DNA of 64,000 nt from Candidatus Binatus soli (lineage in GTDB: Bacteria; Desulfobacterota; Binatia; Binatales; Binataceae), in NCBI GenBank assembly GCA_002479255.1, contig DLMJ01000030.1, positions 1 through 64,000 on the forward strand, given 5' to 3'. The position numbers were made by a program, and so were the translations under genes. Positions 27,099 through 37,000 of the stretch are shown piece after piece (position 1 is the first letter of the stretch; every line of letters begins with the position of its first letter). The notes under the pieces were generated by a model that was not told the origin of the DNA, ran no database searches, and was given only the letters and a program-made list of their open reading frames with translations.

Positions 27099-28505
27099 AT
27101 GCCCGGATACACCATGACTATTGACGGCAAGGCGGTGAAGGGATCGAAATCCACTGGCGTGATCAATCCTGCCACCGGAAAGGTCTTCGCCGAGGTTCCC
27201 GATTGCACCAAGGCCGAACTCGATCAGGCGATGTCCGCCGCTCAGCGTGCGTTTCCCGCCTGGAGCCGCGACATCAACGCGCGGCGCAAAGTCCTCCAGG
27301 AATGCGCGGCTGCGTTGCAACAACCGCCCGAAGGGCTGGCGCGGACTCTAACCCAGGAGCAGGGCAAGCCGCTGGACAAGGCGGGGCAGGAAATCATGGG
27401 CGCCTCGATGTGGTGCGCATACACGGCGATGCTCGATTTGCCCAGCGAGGTACTTCAGGACACGCCGCAGGGCAAAATCGAAATAAAGCGCAAACCGCTC
27501 GGCGTCGTCGCCGCGATCACGCCGTGGAATTACCCGCTGATGCTCGGGATGTGGAAGATCGCGCCGGCGCTGCTCGCCGGCAACACCATCGTGCTGAAGC
27601 CCTCGCCGTTCACGCCGATAACCACGCTGATGCTTGGCGAGATTCTGCGCGACATCGTTCCGCCCGGAGTCCTCAACGTGGTCTCCGGCGGCGACGAGCT
27701 CGGTGCGTGGATGACCAGTCATCCGGCGCCGAGAAAGATTTCATTCACCGGCTCGGTTGAAACGGGCAAGAAGGTTGCTGCGGCAGCCGCGCCGGATCTG
27801 AAGCGGGTTACGCTCGAGCTCGGCGGCAACGACGCCGCGATCATTTTGCCGGACGTGGATCCGGCGGCGGTCGCGGCGAAGATTTTCTGGGGTGCGTTCG
27901 AGAACTCCGGGCAGATCTGCAGCGCGATCAAGCGGGTGTACGTTCCAGAAAAGTCGTACGCCGCGTTGCTCGAGAAGCTTGGCGAGCTCGCGCGCGGCGT
28001 CAAGGTGGGAGACGGGCTCGAGGCCGGGACCCAGCTCGGTCCAATCAACAACAAGCCCCAATTCGAGCGAGTGACTGAACTGGTCGAGGACGCGAAGAAG
28101 CACGGCGCCAAGATCGTCTCCGGCGGCGCGCGCGTGGGCAAGGAAGGTTACTTCTTCGCCCCCACTATAGTCGGAAATATTTCCGACGGCGTGCGGCTCG
28201 TCGATGAAGAACAGTTCGGCCCCGCGCTTCCAGTCATTGCCTACAAGGACGTCGATGATGCGGTCCGCCGTGCGAACGCGACCCACTTCGGGCTGAGCGG
28301 TTCCGTATGGTCTAACGATTCGGCGCGCGGCGCTGAGGTGGCATCGCAACTGGAGTGCGGTTCGGCCTGGGTCAATCAGCATGTTGCGATCGCGCCGAAT
28401 CTTCCGTTCGGCGGAGCCAAGTGGTCCGGGATTGGCGTGGAGAACGGCCCCTGGGGTCTGCTCGGCTTCACGAAAATCCAGGTGGTTAACTCCGTCAAGC
28501 TGTGA
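27099..28505 (+). CDS. NAD(P)-dependent aldehyde dehydrogenase
   Basis: The 468-residue enzyme has the ALDH active-site set: N144 (TPWNYPL), K167 for cofactor binding (LKPSPFTP), the FTGS Rossmann segment at 216–219, general base E240 in TLELGGND and nucleophile C274 in GQICSAIKR. It oxidises an aldehyde to the acid using NAD(P)+. The motif pattern is close to broad-range aldehyde dehydrogenases of the betaine/aminobutyraldehyde group, but the substrate is uncertain. The ATG at 27099 follows GAGGAG; 27075 is an alternative with no ribosome site. The gene may be transcribed with the aldolase–kinase pair downstream, though a 112-bp gap separates them. Confidence 0.94.
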   Translation: MPGYTMTIDGKAVKGSKSTGVINPATGKVFAEVPDCTKAELDQAMSAAQRAFPAWSRDINARRKVLQECAAALQQPPEGLARTLTQEQGKPLDKAGQEIMGASMWCAYTAMLDLPSEVLQDTPQGKIEIKRKPLGVVAAITPWNYPLMLGMWKIAPALLAGNTIVLKPSPFTPITTLMLGEILRDIVPPGVLNVVSGGDELGAWMTSHPAPRKISFTGSVETGKKVAAAAAPDLKRVTLELGGNDAAIILPDVDPAAVAAKIFWGAFENSGQICSAIKRVYVPEKSYAALLEKLGELARGVKVGDGLEAGTQLGPINNKPQFERVTELVEDAKKHGAKIVSGGARVGKEGYFFAPTIVGNISDGVRLVDEEQFGPALPVIAYKDVDDAVRRANATHFGLSGSVWSNDSARGAEVASQLECGSAWVNQHVAIAPNLPFGGAKWSGIGVENGPWGLLGFTKIQVVNSVKL

Positions 28506-28526
28506 GGCGCGCGCATCGAAGACATC

Positions 28527-28554
28527 CTATAGTGTATTGACTATAGTGTATTGA
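28527..28554. repeat. tandem 14-bp direct repeat upstream of aldolase gene
   Basis: CTATAGTGTATTGA occurs twice back to back, at 28527–28540 and 28541–28554, with no mismatch. Each copy contains a TATAGT that could act as a -10 element, and TTGA could contribute to a -35. It is 63 bp before the aldolase start, so it may be a promoter or operator duplication. Confidence 0.6.
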
Positions 28555-28617
28555 GAGCTATCACCTGCGCGGTATCGTGAAATTCAAGCGATGCCCGCAG
28601 CGCGGTGCTTTTCTAAA

Positions 28618-29349
28618 ATGGGACGCTACGACGAATACAAGCGGCGAGTCCTGCGCATCAGCCAGCGGCTGTCCGCCGATGGTTACTTCGGATCGAAGTC
28701 CGGCAGCGCGGGCAACGTCTCGATGCTGGTCGAAGACGAGGACGTCGTCGTCGTCACGCCGACGCGGCTTCGGTACGACGGGATGACGATCGAGGACGTC
28801 TGCGTGGTGGACTTGGACCTCGCACGAATCGAGGGAGAGCGCAAACCGTCGATCGAAACTCCCATGCACGTAGCGACGTACAAAGTGCGCGCCGACGTCA
28901 GCGCCATCATTCATACGCATCAGACGTTCGCGAGCGCACTCAGCGTGCTGAACCAGCCTATTCCGCCGCTGTTCGACGAAGTCACGCTGGCGATCGGCAA
29001 TACCGTCGAGGTCGTGCCGTACGCGCTGTCAGGCACGCGCGAACTGCACGACAACGTCGCGCGCACGCTCGCCAATCGATGCCATTGCTACATAATTCAG
29101 AACCACGGCGCGCTTTGCATCGGCGCCGATTTCGACGAGACTTTCACTTTTGTAGAGTTGCTCGAGAAGTCCGCCACGATCTATATGCAAGCGCTGGCGA
29201 CCGGCAAGCCGGTGACCGTACTTCCCGACAAGATCGTCGCGCAGCTTCACTCCGCGGTGATCGCGCGGCAGGATCGGGAAATCGCGCGCAAGCAAGAACG
29301 CCGCAACGCGCGGATCAATGCCGCCCCCCAAGCGGAGCCGAGTCACTGA
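28618..29349 (+). CDS. class II aldolase/adducin family protein
   Basis: The 243-residue protein has the class II aldolase/adducin fold. GSAGNVSML at 29–37 is the phosphate-binding loop, E80 in PSIETPMH is the catalytic acid, and the zinc-binding histidines are H99 and H101 in IIHTHQTF and H163 in IIQNHG. Family members include fuculose and ribulose phosphate aldolases/epimerases. Since a PfkB sugar kinase follows with a TGATG overlap, the pair probably phosphorylates and cleaves a sugar, as in pentose or deoxysugar catabolism (inference). The start is unclear: the ATG at 28618 is used, and the ATG at 28591 is an option. Both lack a strong ribosome site. Confidence 0.88.
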   Translation: MGRYDEYKRRVLRISQRLSADGYFGSKSGSAGNVSMLVEDEDVVVVTPTRLRYDGMTIEDVCVVDLDLARIEGERKPSIETPMHVATYKVRADVSAIIHTHQTFASALSVLNQPIPPLFDEVTLAIGNTVEVVPYALSGTRELHDNVARTLANRCHCYIIQNHGALCIGADFDETFTFVELLEKSATIYMQALATGKPVTVLPDKIVAQLHSAVIARQDREIARKQERRNARINAAPQAEPSH

Positions 29350-30296
29350 TGAGCGGCCCGGTGGTGACGCTCGGCGCCCACGTCCTCGACATCCTCGGCC
29401 GCTACGTGACTCATATCCCCGAGGGGCAAGGCAGCGTGTTGCTCGACGAGATTCGGCTCGCGCCGGCTGGGTCTGCGGCGGGCACAGCAGTTGGCCTGGC
29501 GAAATTGGGACTCGCGGTTGCGACGGTGGGCGCCGTCGGCGACGACGCCTTGGGAGACGTACTTATCCGCGCGTTGAACGGCTTCGGCGTCGACACCAGC
29601 CACGTTATTCGCAAGCCCGGCATCCAGACCTCGGCCAGCATCCTGCCGATTAGGCCAAACGGCGAGCGACCTGCGCTTCATGCGATCGGAGCCAACGCCC
29701 TCTTTGCGATCGACGACGTACCCTGGCCGTTGATCGAGCGCGCGGCGCATCTGCATCTCGGCGGCAGCGATTCGATGCGCGGACTCGAGCGCGATGGAGC
29801 CGCGCAGATAGTCCGGCGCGCACGCGACAGCGGCGCGACCACCAGCATGGACATCCTGAGCGAAGGCTCGCCCAAGCTCCTCGCCATCCTGAAGCCGTGT
29901 CTGCCATTCGTTGATTGGTTCATGCCCAACGCCGATCAAGCTTGCAAGCTCACGGGATCACACGCACCCGAAGAGGCAGCCCGGCGCCTGCTAGACCTCG
30001 GCGTGCGCGGAGTTGTGCTCACGATGGGCGGCGATGGCAGCCTTCTAACGACTGCGCGCGAGAAGGTGCATCTGGCGGCACACGATATTGCGGTAGTTGA
30101 TACGTCAGGATGCGGCGACGCGTATTGCGCCGGCTTCATTCGCGCGATCCGGCTGGGTTGGCCGCCGTCGGAATGCATGAAGCTAGGCAATGCCGCGGCA
30201 GCGTTGGTGGCGCAAGGCCTGGGCTCAGACGCCGGCATCCGCGATTTGTCCGAAACTGTCCGCTTCATGCGCGAGACTCCCTTGCGTTCCAGCTAA
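29349..30296 (+). CDS. PfkB family carbohydrate kinase
   Basis: The 315-residue kinase has the N-terminal PfkB region (APAGSAAGTAVGLAKLGLAVATVGAVGDDALG at 39–70) and the C-terminal signature DTSGCGDAYCAGF with catalytic base D257 and the anion hole GCGD. NAD at 194–196 and the GVVLTMGGDGS strand are typical. It transfers phosphate from ATP to a sugar or nucleoside. The ATG overlaps the aldolase stop codon (TGATGA), so translation is coupled. The specific sugar is not predictable. Confidence 0.92.
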   Translation: MSGPVVTLGAHVLDILGRYVTHIPEGQGSVLLDEIRLAPAGSAAGTAVGLAKLGLAVATVGAVGDDALGDVLIRALNGFGVDTSHVIRKPGIQTSASILPIRPNGERPALHAIGANALFAIDDVPWPLIERAAHLHLGGSDSMRGLERDGAAQIVRRARDSGATTSMDILSEGSPKLLAILKPCLPFVDWFMPNADQACKLTGSHAPEEAARRLLDLGVRGVVLTMGGDGSLLTTAREKVHLAAHDIAVVDTSGCGDAYCAGFIRAIRLGWPPSECMKLGNAAAALVAQGLGSDAGIRDLSETVRFMRETPLRSS

Positions 30297-30366
30297 CGGT
30301 CTTGCAGAAATTGAGAAGCAGACAACCGGCCTGACTTTATCCTGGGAACAAGACGGGGAACCAAAC

Positions 30367-31242
30367 ATGGATCGAGCGGACGACGCAGGCGTCAAGCGGC
30401 CTGCATTGCAAACTCAACTCTCGCGCCGCGCATTCGTGGTGGGAAGTCTCGCGGCCGGTTTCGCGCTGGCGGTGATGCCGGTGTCGGCCGACACGATTAC
30501 GACCGATAGCAATGGATTGGTCGCCGGTGAGGTCAAGATTCCGGTCGAAGGCGGCGAGATTCCCGCGTACCGCGCGATGCCGGCGAGCGGAGGGCCTTTT
30601 CCGACCGTGCTGGTGGTGCACGAGATTTTTGGCGTCCATGAACATATCAAGGACATCTGTCGGCGCCTGGCCAAAATTGGCTACTTCGCGGTGGCGCCGT
30701 TGCTCTATTCGCGTGAAGGCGACGTCGCGACTATGAGCGACGTTCAGCAGATCATCGCGGAGGTCGTCGCCAAAGTCCCCGACAAACAGGTTGCCTCCGA
30801 CCTCGACGCTACCGTGGCATGGGCGAAAAGCACGGGTAAGGCTGATACCGCGAAACTCGGCATCACCGGGTTCTGCTGGGGCGGCCGGCAGGTCTGGCTC
30901 TATGCCGCACACAACCCCTCTCTGAAAGCCGGGGTCGCATGGTATGGGCCGTTGCAGCCCGCGGCGGCTGCCATCAGGCCGAAGAATCCGATCGATTTGG
31001 TGGATAAGATCAACGCGCCGATTCTCGGTCTCTACGGCGGCGCCGACATGGGAATCCCGGTTGCGCAGATCGAGCAGATGCGCGCCGCGCTCAAGGCGGC
31101 GGGCAAGCCGTCAGAAATCGTGATCTATCCAGATACGCCGCACGGCTTTAATGCCGACTATCGTCCCAGCTACAAGCCGGAAGCCGCCAAAGACGGATGG
31201 AAGCGGATGCAGGCCTGGTTCAAGGAACACGGCGTAGCCTGA
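30367..31242 (+). CDS. Tat-exported dienelactone hydrolase family protein
   Basis: The 291-residue alpha/beta hydrolase has a Tat-like signal (SRRAFVVGSLAAGFALAVMPVSA, twin Arg at 20–21). The catalytic triad is C170 in GFCWGG, D227 in GGADMG and H259 in DTPHGF, with E86 in VVHEIFG placed as in classical dienelactone hydrolase. It hydrolyses lactones or esters, presumably in the periplasm after Tat transport. Homologues with the same architecture (often annotated carboxymethylenebutenolidase) are common. The start ATG at 30367 has GGGGAA upstream. Confidence 0.92.
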   Translation: MDRADDAGVKRPALQTQLSRRAFVVGSLAAGFALAVMPVSADTITTDSNGLVAGEVKIPVEGGEIPAYRAMPASGGPFPTVLVVHEIFGVHEHIKDICRRLAKIGYFAVAPLLYSREGDVATMSDVQQIIAEVVAKVPDKQVASDLDATVAWAKSTGKADTAKLGITGFCWGGRQVWLYAAHNPSLKAGVAWYGPLQPAAAAIRPKNPIDLVDKINAPILGLYGGADMGIPVAQIEQMRAALKAAGKPSEIVIYPDTPHGFNADYRPSYKPEAAKDGWKRMQAWFKEHGVA

Positions 31243-31277
31243 AATATATAATTGCGAGTGACTATTGGAGTGGCTAA

Positions 31278-32996
31278 TCAGCCAGGATATGGATAGCCAT
31301 TCGCCAGCACCCTGGCCAGCGACGCATCATAGCCGTATATGTCATCGAAGAAGCGGACTTCGCCATCCGGCTCAACTACAGCCGTACTATAGAGAATCAG
31401 TACCGGAACAGGCTTGTTGAGATTCACCTGTACGGTGGTATCGCCGTTCATCGTGGCGCGAATTCGATCCACCGTCCACTCAGGCTTGTCGCGCAGCACC
31501 CACGCCGCCAGAGCGACCGGATCTTCGACCCGGATGCATCCGTGACTGAAGTCGCGGCGGGACCGCGCGAACAGTTCCTGCTCCGGCGTGCCGTGCATGT
31601 ACACGTTGTATTGATTGGGGAACATGAACTTGACCAGGCCGAGCGCATTCTTGGGTCCGGGTAGCTGCCGAATACTCAGTGCGCCGGAACGGAGTCCGCT
31701 TATGACCTCGTCCGTCGCCGGAGATGACGGAACAACGTTGCCGCTTCCATCTACTACTTCGAATCCATGATCGGCCAGATAATCGGGATCGCGACGCGTC
31801 TTTGGGACCAGCTCCGCGCGCTGGATCGACGGCGGAACAAGCCAATACGGGCGGAAGATTAAGTAGCGCATGTTATTCGCGAACACGGGCGTCTGCGTAC
31901 GCATCGCCCTGCCGACGACTACTCTCATCGTCAGGTAGTGGGCAGGTTGACGGCGCATCGTACGCAGCCGAAATTCGGGAATGTTGACGACGATTGGCGG
32001 CTCGGGGAAGTCCGGCGGCACCCAGCGATATCGTTCCAGCGTGAGTTGGAGCTGTTGCACGCGGGTTTTGAGCGGCACGTTCAATTGGGTCACGGTGCCC
32101 TTACCCAACACACCGTCGATATCGAGGCCATGGCGCCGCTGGAAATGTTTCACGGCGCCGACGAAGGCGCCGTCGTAAACGGTCGAGTCAGCGGGCGCGT
32201 CGGCATTGGATGGAAGGTCGCCGAGCTGACGCAACCGCGCGACCAACTGAGGCATCGACGCAAACGAATTTCCGGGGCGCACGCCCTTTTGCGGCACAGG
32301 TATGAGCGGAGCATCACCCGCGCTCGCCATCTTCGAGTAGGTGAGGAGCGCATCTTCGGCTCGCCGATAACCGTCATAAGGCGGTTCGACTTTCGCGATG
32401 ACCGTGGGAATGTCCGGCGCGGGAAGCACCTGCGTTCTCAGCAGTTCGGCCAAGTCATAGCGTGCGGGTCCGACGACCAGGCCGAACTTGAAGTGTTGAG
32501 GGTTGACCCTTCCAGCATGCAGGGCGGAAATGTAGCGCATCGCGCAGACAGTCAGCGCCAGATCGAAATGTGCCAGGTCGGTATCGGCTGCTTTCGGGGC
32601 CGACGATTGCAGCCGGTCCAGTCGCGCGTCCCATCGCGAGGCGTCGTAGTCGTCGGGGTCGAGGCCCTTCGACGCGGCATTCTGAAAGAGCAGAATCATC
32701 GAGACGGCTTGCGGGCCGGCCCTGCCGTTCTGGATCCAGGCAATCGAATTGCCACCCGAGTCGTAGAATTTTTTTACATCGTCGCGATAGTCGGTAAAAT
32801 TGGGCCAGCGCAAATCCGGCAGCGTGCCCGCGGCGATCAGAGCACCGAGATCACCCGGGCCTTGCGTCGCGGCGCTGGCGGCTTGTGCCGCGCTCGAGGT
32901 TGCCGCGGGAGAGCTGGCGGCGAAGGCCACGCTGGTCGCGGCGGCGCAGCACAGCGATCCGATCAATGCCGCCAACGCTGATTTGAGAATCTTCAT
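31278..32996 (-). CDS. L,D-transpeptidase of the YcbB/LdtD type
   Basis: The 572-residue precursor has a signal peptide (MKILKSALAALIGSLCCAAATSVAFA). A scaffold and peptidoglycan-binding region (FQRRHGLDIDGVLGKGTVTQLNV) precedes a C-terminal YkuD domain whose active site reads RDFSHGCIRVEDP with nucleophile C487 and H485. Enzymes of this length and order make 3-3 peptidoglycan crosslinks in the periplasm. The ATG at 32996 is chosen over 33086 because it begins the signal peptide and has GGTGAG upstream. Copy 1 of the 52-bp palindromic repeat lies directly upstream of it. Confidence 0.93.
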   Translation of the reverse strand: MKILKSALAALIGSLCCAAATSVAFAASSPAATSSAAQAASAATQGPGDLGALIAAGTLPDLRWPNFTDYRDDVKKFYDSGGNSIAWIQNGRAGPQAVSMILLFQNAASKGLDPDDYDASRWDARLDRLQSSAPKAADTDLAHFDLALTVCAMRYISALHAGRVNPQHFKFGLVVGPARYDLAELLRTQVLPAPDIPTVIAKVEPPYDGYRRAEDALLTYSKMASAGDAPLIPVPQKGVRPGNSFASMPQLVARLRQLGDLPSNADAPADSTVYDGAFVGAVKHFQRRHGLDIDGVLGKGTVTQLNVPLKTRVQQLQLTLERYRWVPPDFPEPPIVVNIPEFRLRTMRRQPAHYLTMRVVVGRAMRTQTPVFANNMRYLIFRPYWLVPPSIQRAELVPKTRRDPDYLADHGFEVVDGSGNVVPSSPATDEVISGLRSGALSIRQLPGPKNALGLVKFMFPNQYNVYMHGTPEQELFARSRRDFSHGCIRVEDPVALAAWVLRDKPEWTVDRIRATMNGDTTVQVNLNKPVPVLILYSTAVVEPDGEVRFFDDIYGYDASLARVLANGYPYPG

Positions 32997-33303
32997 GCTC
33001 ACCTGTCCGTCGCGAACACAGTACATAGGTTGCGCGCCGATTCGCCGCAAGAGCGCGGCGATGAACCTATCAACCCGGATTTCCATTTTCTCAGTGAACT
33101 AAGTGAACTATCGGATGAACGTCGGCTCGCAGCAGGCCACTGCCGCCACCGCGAGCGGGCCACAACCGCCAAGACTGGCGCCGAGTTGGTGCTGGAGCGG
33201 CTATTGGGCTAAGCTTGGTGCGTTTGCAAAGTCAAAAACGGAAATTCCGGCTAAGAAACTTAGATTTACGCCATTGAGCGCAATAAAAATGGAGAGGAAC
33301 GAT
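32997..33303. other. intergenic region between Ldt gene and small secreted-protein gene
   Basis: These 307 bp hold the first 52-bp palindromic element (33022–33073) next to the divergent Ldt start and otherwise no gene I can support. The frame open from 33103 continues into the next protein, but the part before 33304 has no family similarity and no export signal. Confidence 0.5.
33022..33073. repeat. 52-bp imperfect palindromic repeat, copy 1
   Basis: The element begins TACATAGGTTGCGCGCCG and ends CGCGGCGATGAACCTATCAA. ATAGGTT near the left end pairs with AACCTAT near the right end and CGCCG with CGGCG, so it can fold into a hairpin. It differs from copy 2 at a single position (A versus G at 33052/33938). 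It does not contain an open frame or look like a promoter. Confidence 0.85.
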
Positions 33304-33774
33304 ATGAAGTTCTCGATCAGACGTGTCACGGCCTTCGCTGCATCATCGACGATCCTGTTGGCGTTACTTTGCCTGACCGCCGCGCATGCTCAGGATGCCG
33401 GCGAACCCGGCACAGTGGAAGCGAAGACTCCGCCGATTACCCAAGTCGCGGGTACTTGGACCGGCACGTACACAGGCGCTAGCAGTTCAGGTTCCCTTGA
33501 CCTGGTTCTCACTCAGAAGAGCAAAAACATCGGTGGCACATTCAGTGAGACCCCTACTAGTGGTAATACTAAGACGGGAACAGTCACTGGAAAGATTTCC
33601 AACGACGACCTCACGCTCGCATTTCACCAAACGACGGGGCACGATTGTACCATCAAGATCCTGGCGACGGTTGACCCTGAAGCGACGCCGCCGACGATGT
33701 CGGGCACGTTCCTGAAAGAAAAAAAGGGGAAGCACTGCAATAGCAAGGGAACCTTCGATCTTACAGAGGAGTAG
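33304..33774 (+). CDS. small secreted beta-rich protein, unknown function
   Basis: The 156-residue precursor has a Sec signal peptide (MKFSIRRVTAFAASSTILLALLCLTAAHA|QDA). The mature part is Thr/Gly/Ser-rich with short strands (VAGTWTGTYTGA, LDLVLTQKSKNIGGTFSETP, GTVTGKISNDDLTLAFH), the pattern of a small secreted beta-barrel of lipocalin-like or AprI/avidin-like style. It contains two cysteines (HDCTI and KHCNS) that could form a disulfide. I do not recognise a family. The ATG at 33304 is preceded by GGAGAGGAACG. It lies between the two copies of the 52-bp repeat. Confidence 0.8.
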   Translation: MKFSIRRVTAFAASSTILLALLCLTAAHAQDAGEPGTVEAKTPPITQVAGTWTGTYTGASSSGSLDLVLTQKSKNIGGTFSETPTSGNTKTGTVTGKISNDDLTLAFHQTTGHDCTIKILATVDPEATPPTMSGTFLKEKKGKHCNSKGTFDLTEE

Positions 33775-33907
33775 GTCTGGCAGGGTGTTGAAAAGCCCTG
33801 AAAGCTTGAAAATGATTCCTATGTTGGTCTCAACAGCCTGATAGGTAGTCCGTGCCTTCCCGCTAATTCATCAAACGCATCGCTTTAGACCGTCTTTACC
33901 ACGGGAT

Positions 33908-33959
33908 TACATAGGTTGCGCGCCGATTCGCCGCAAGGGCGCGGCGATGAACCTATCAA
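33908..33959. repeat. 52-bp imperfect palindromic repeat, copy 2
   Basis: It is identical to the element at 33022–33073 except for one A/G difference, in the same orientation and 886 bp away. It lies between the small secreted-protein gene and the acyl-CoA carboxylase. Together with copy 1 it brackets a single gene. A weak CAGGG–N10–CCCTG hairpin just after the secreted-protein stop (33781–33800) is the only other structure seen in this 281-bp gap. Confidence 0.85.
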
Positions 33960-34055
33960 TCGGTTGCGCGGTCGCTTTCGCGCGGCCGGCTCATCATGCT
34001 TTAGATACAAATTCAGGCAAAGGATTGAGCGTGCCGAAAAAGAGACGGGAGAAAT

Positions 34056-37000
34056 ATGACTCCGAACAGTCTTCTGATCGCCAACCGCGGTGAGATCGCA
34101 ATTCGCATCATCCGTGCGGCCGCCGAGATGGGCATCCGCACCGTGGCCGTTTTCCCGGCCGACGATTCCACGTCGCTGCACACGCGAAGGGCCGACGAGG
34201 CCCGTCGTCTAAGCGGCGTGGGCGCGGCCGCGTACCTCGACGGAGAACAGATTATCGCGGTCGCCAAAGCGGCGGGCTGCGATGCGATCCATCCCGGCTA
34301 CGGCTTTCTCAGCGAGAACGCCGGCTTTGCGCGGCGATGCGCAACCGAGGGCATCACGTTCGTGGGACCGCGCGCCGAGATACTCGAACTATTCGGCGAC
34401 AAGGTGCAGACGCGGCGGCTGGCCGAGCGATGCGGCGTGCCGATCCTGCGCGGCAGCTCGGGGCCGACGAGCCTCGATGAAGCGCGGCGCTTTTTTTCGT
34501 CGTTGGGTGAGGGCGCTTCGATGATGATCAAAGCGGTGGCAGGCGGCGGCGGCCGCGGCATGCGCGCCGTCTCGCGGATCGAGGAAATCGAGAAAGCATA
34601 CAAGCGCTGTCAGTCCGAGGCGCGCGCGTCGTTCGGCAACGGCGACGTGTACGTCGAGCAGTTGATGCCGCGCGCACGTCATATAGAAGTGCAGATCATC
34701 GGCGACGGCACAGGCGACGTGAGCCACCTCTGGGAGCGCGAATGCAGCATCCAGCGCCGCAATCAGAAGATCGTGGAGATAGCGCCGAGCCCGGGACTGG
34801 CGCCGGCGCTTCGCGATCGGCTGACGGCGGCCGCGGTGCGGATGGCGAAGGAGGTGCGCTACGACAACCTCGGCACGTTCGAGTTTCTGGTCAATGGCGA
34901 CGGGTCCGCGAAGAACGACGAGGCGGGCTTTGCGTTCATCGAGGCCAACCCGCGGCTCCAGGTCGAGCACACCGTCACGGAAGAGGTGACGGGCATCGAC
35001 CTCGTCAAGCTGCAAATTCAACTGGCGGCAGGCCACTCGATCGCGGAGCTCGGGATGCAACAAGCGGAGATTCCCAAACCGCGCGGGTTCGCGATGCAGG
35101 TGCGAATCAACATGGAATCGATGCGCGCCGATGGCAGCGCGAAACCGGCGGGCGGGACGATCACCGCGTTCGAGGCGCCGTCGGGACCGCGCGTGCGGAC
35201 CGATTCGTTCGGCTACGCGGGATACACGACGAGCCCGAACTTCGATTCGCTGCTCGCCAAGCTCATTGCGCACTCGCACTCGGCGGACTTCGCCGACGTG
35301 GTGACGAAAACATATCGCGCGCTATGCGAATTCAGAATCGAGGGCGTGCCGACCAACATTGGATTCCTGCAGAGCCTGCTGCGGCATCCCGAGTTCATCG
35401 CGAATCGTGTGTACACGCGGTTCGTCGAGGACAATATCGCGGCGCTGGTCGGCAGCGCAGAATCCGGGCATGAGCGGCTGTTCTTCGAGCCTCCCGCGCC
35501 GGCTCCCAGAGCGGGCGCCGAGCGTGCCGGTGCACGGCGGGCAGGAGCAAAGATCGACGCGAACGATCCGCTGGCAGTGCTGCATCATGGCAAATCCGGG
35601 AGCAACGCGCCGTCGCCATCGGCGGCTTCCACCACGGTCGTGACACCGCCGGCGCACAACGAAGACATCACGGGGCCTGAGAACACGGTCGCGATCGAGG
35701 CGCCGATGCAGGGCACGATCGTTTCCGTCGATGTGAGCGAAGGCGACCGGGTACATCGCGGCCAGCAACTGTTCATCATGGAAGCGATGAAAATGGAGCA
35801 CGTCATCGCGGCAGATAAGAGCGGAATCGTGCGGCGCATCACGGTGGCCAAGGGCGACGCAATCTTCGAAGGACATCCACTTGCTTTTATCGAGGAGGCC
35901 GACGTCGAAACGACGCATCGCGCCGAGGCTCAGGACCTGGACCTGGATCGTGTGCGTCCCGATCTCGCGGAAGTGGTCGAGCGTCATGCGCTTGGACTCG
36001 ATGCTGCGCGGCCCGACGCGGTCGCGCGCCGGCGCAAGACCGGGCAGCGCACCACTCGCGAAAATATCGACGACCTGTGCGACCCGGGCACCTTCGTCGA
36101 GTACGGTCCACTGGTGATTGCGGCGCAGCGGCGGCGGCGCACGATCGAGGACCTGATCAAGAACACGCCGGCCGATGGAATGGTCGCCGGAATCGGACGG
36201 GTCAACGGCGACCTGTTCGAGGAATCCAAAGCGCAATGCATCCTCATGTCGTACGATTACACCGTGCTTGCAGGAACGCAGGGGGCACAGAACCATCGCA
36301 AGAAAGACAGGATGTTCGAAATCGCGCAGAAGTCGCGCATCCCGGTGGTGTTCTTCACCGAGGGCGGCGGCGGGCGTCCCGGCGATACCGACGGGCTTGG
36401 CGTGGCAGGACTCGACTGCATGGCGTTCAACTATTGGGGAAAGTTGAGCGGTTTGGCGCCGCTAGTGGGTATCAACTCCGGCCGGTGCTTCGCCGGCAAT
36501 GCAGCATTGCTCGGATGCTGCGATGTAGTAATCGCGACCAAGGGATCTAACATCGGGATGGGCGGACCCGCGATGATCGAAGGCGGCGGACTGGGTATTT
36601 TTCGACCGGAAGAAGTAGGACCGATGGATGTGCAAGTGGCTAATGGCGTAGTAGACATTGCCGTCGCGGACGAGGCCGAAGCAGTACTAGTGGCCAAGAA
36701 GTACCTATCCTACTTCCAGGGAGAGCTTCGCGACTGGGAATGCGCCGACCAGCGTTTGTTGCGCACAATCATTCCCGAGAATCGACTTCGCATTTACGAT
36801 GTCCGATCGGTCATCGAGACTCTGGCCGATACCGGATCGGTGCTCGAGATACGCCGACAGTTCGGCCCCGGGATGGTGACGGCGCTGATCAGGATCGAAG
36901 GACGTCCGGTCGGACTGATCGCCAACAACCCGGTCCATCTCGCGGGCGCAATTGACAGCAACGGCGCCGACAAGGCCGCGCGGTTCATGCAGCTTTGCGA

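Noticed and set aside
31938..32981. 347-codon plus-strand frame opposite the L,D-transpeptidase
   Set aside because: Composition-driven shadow; Ldt motifs are clear on the minus strand.
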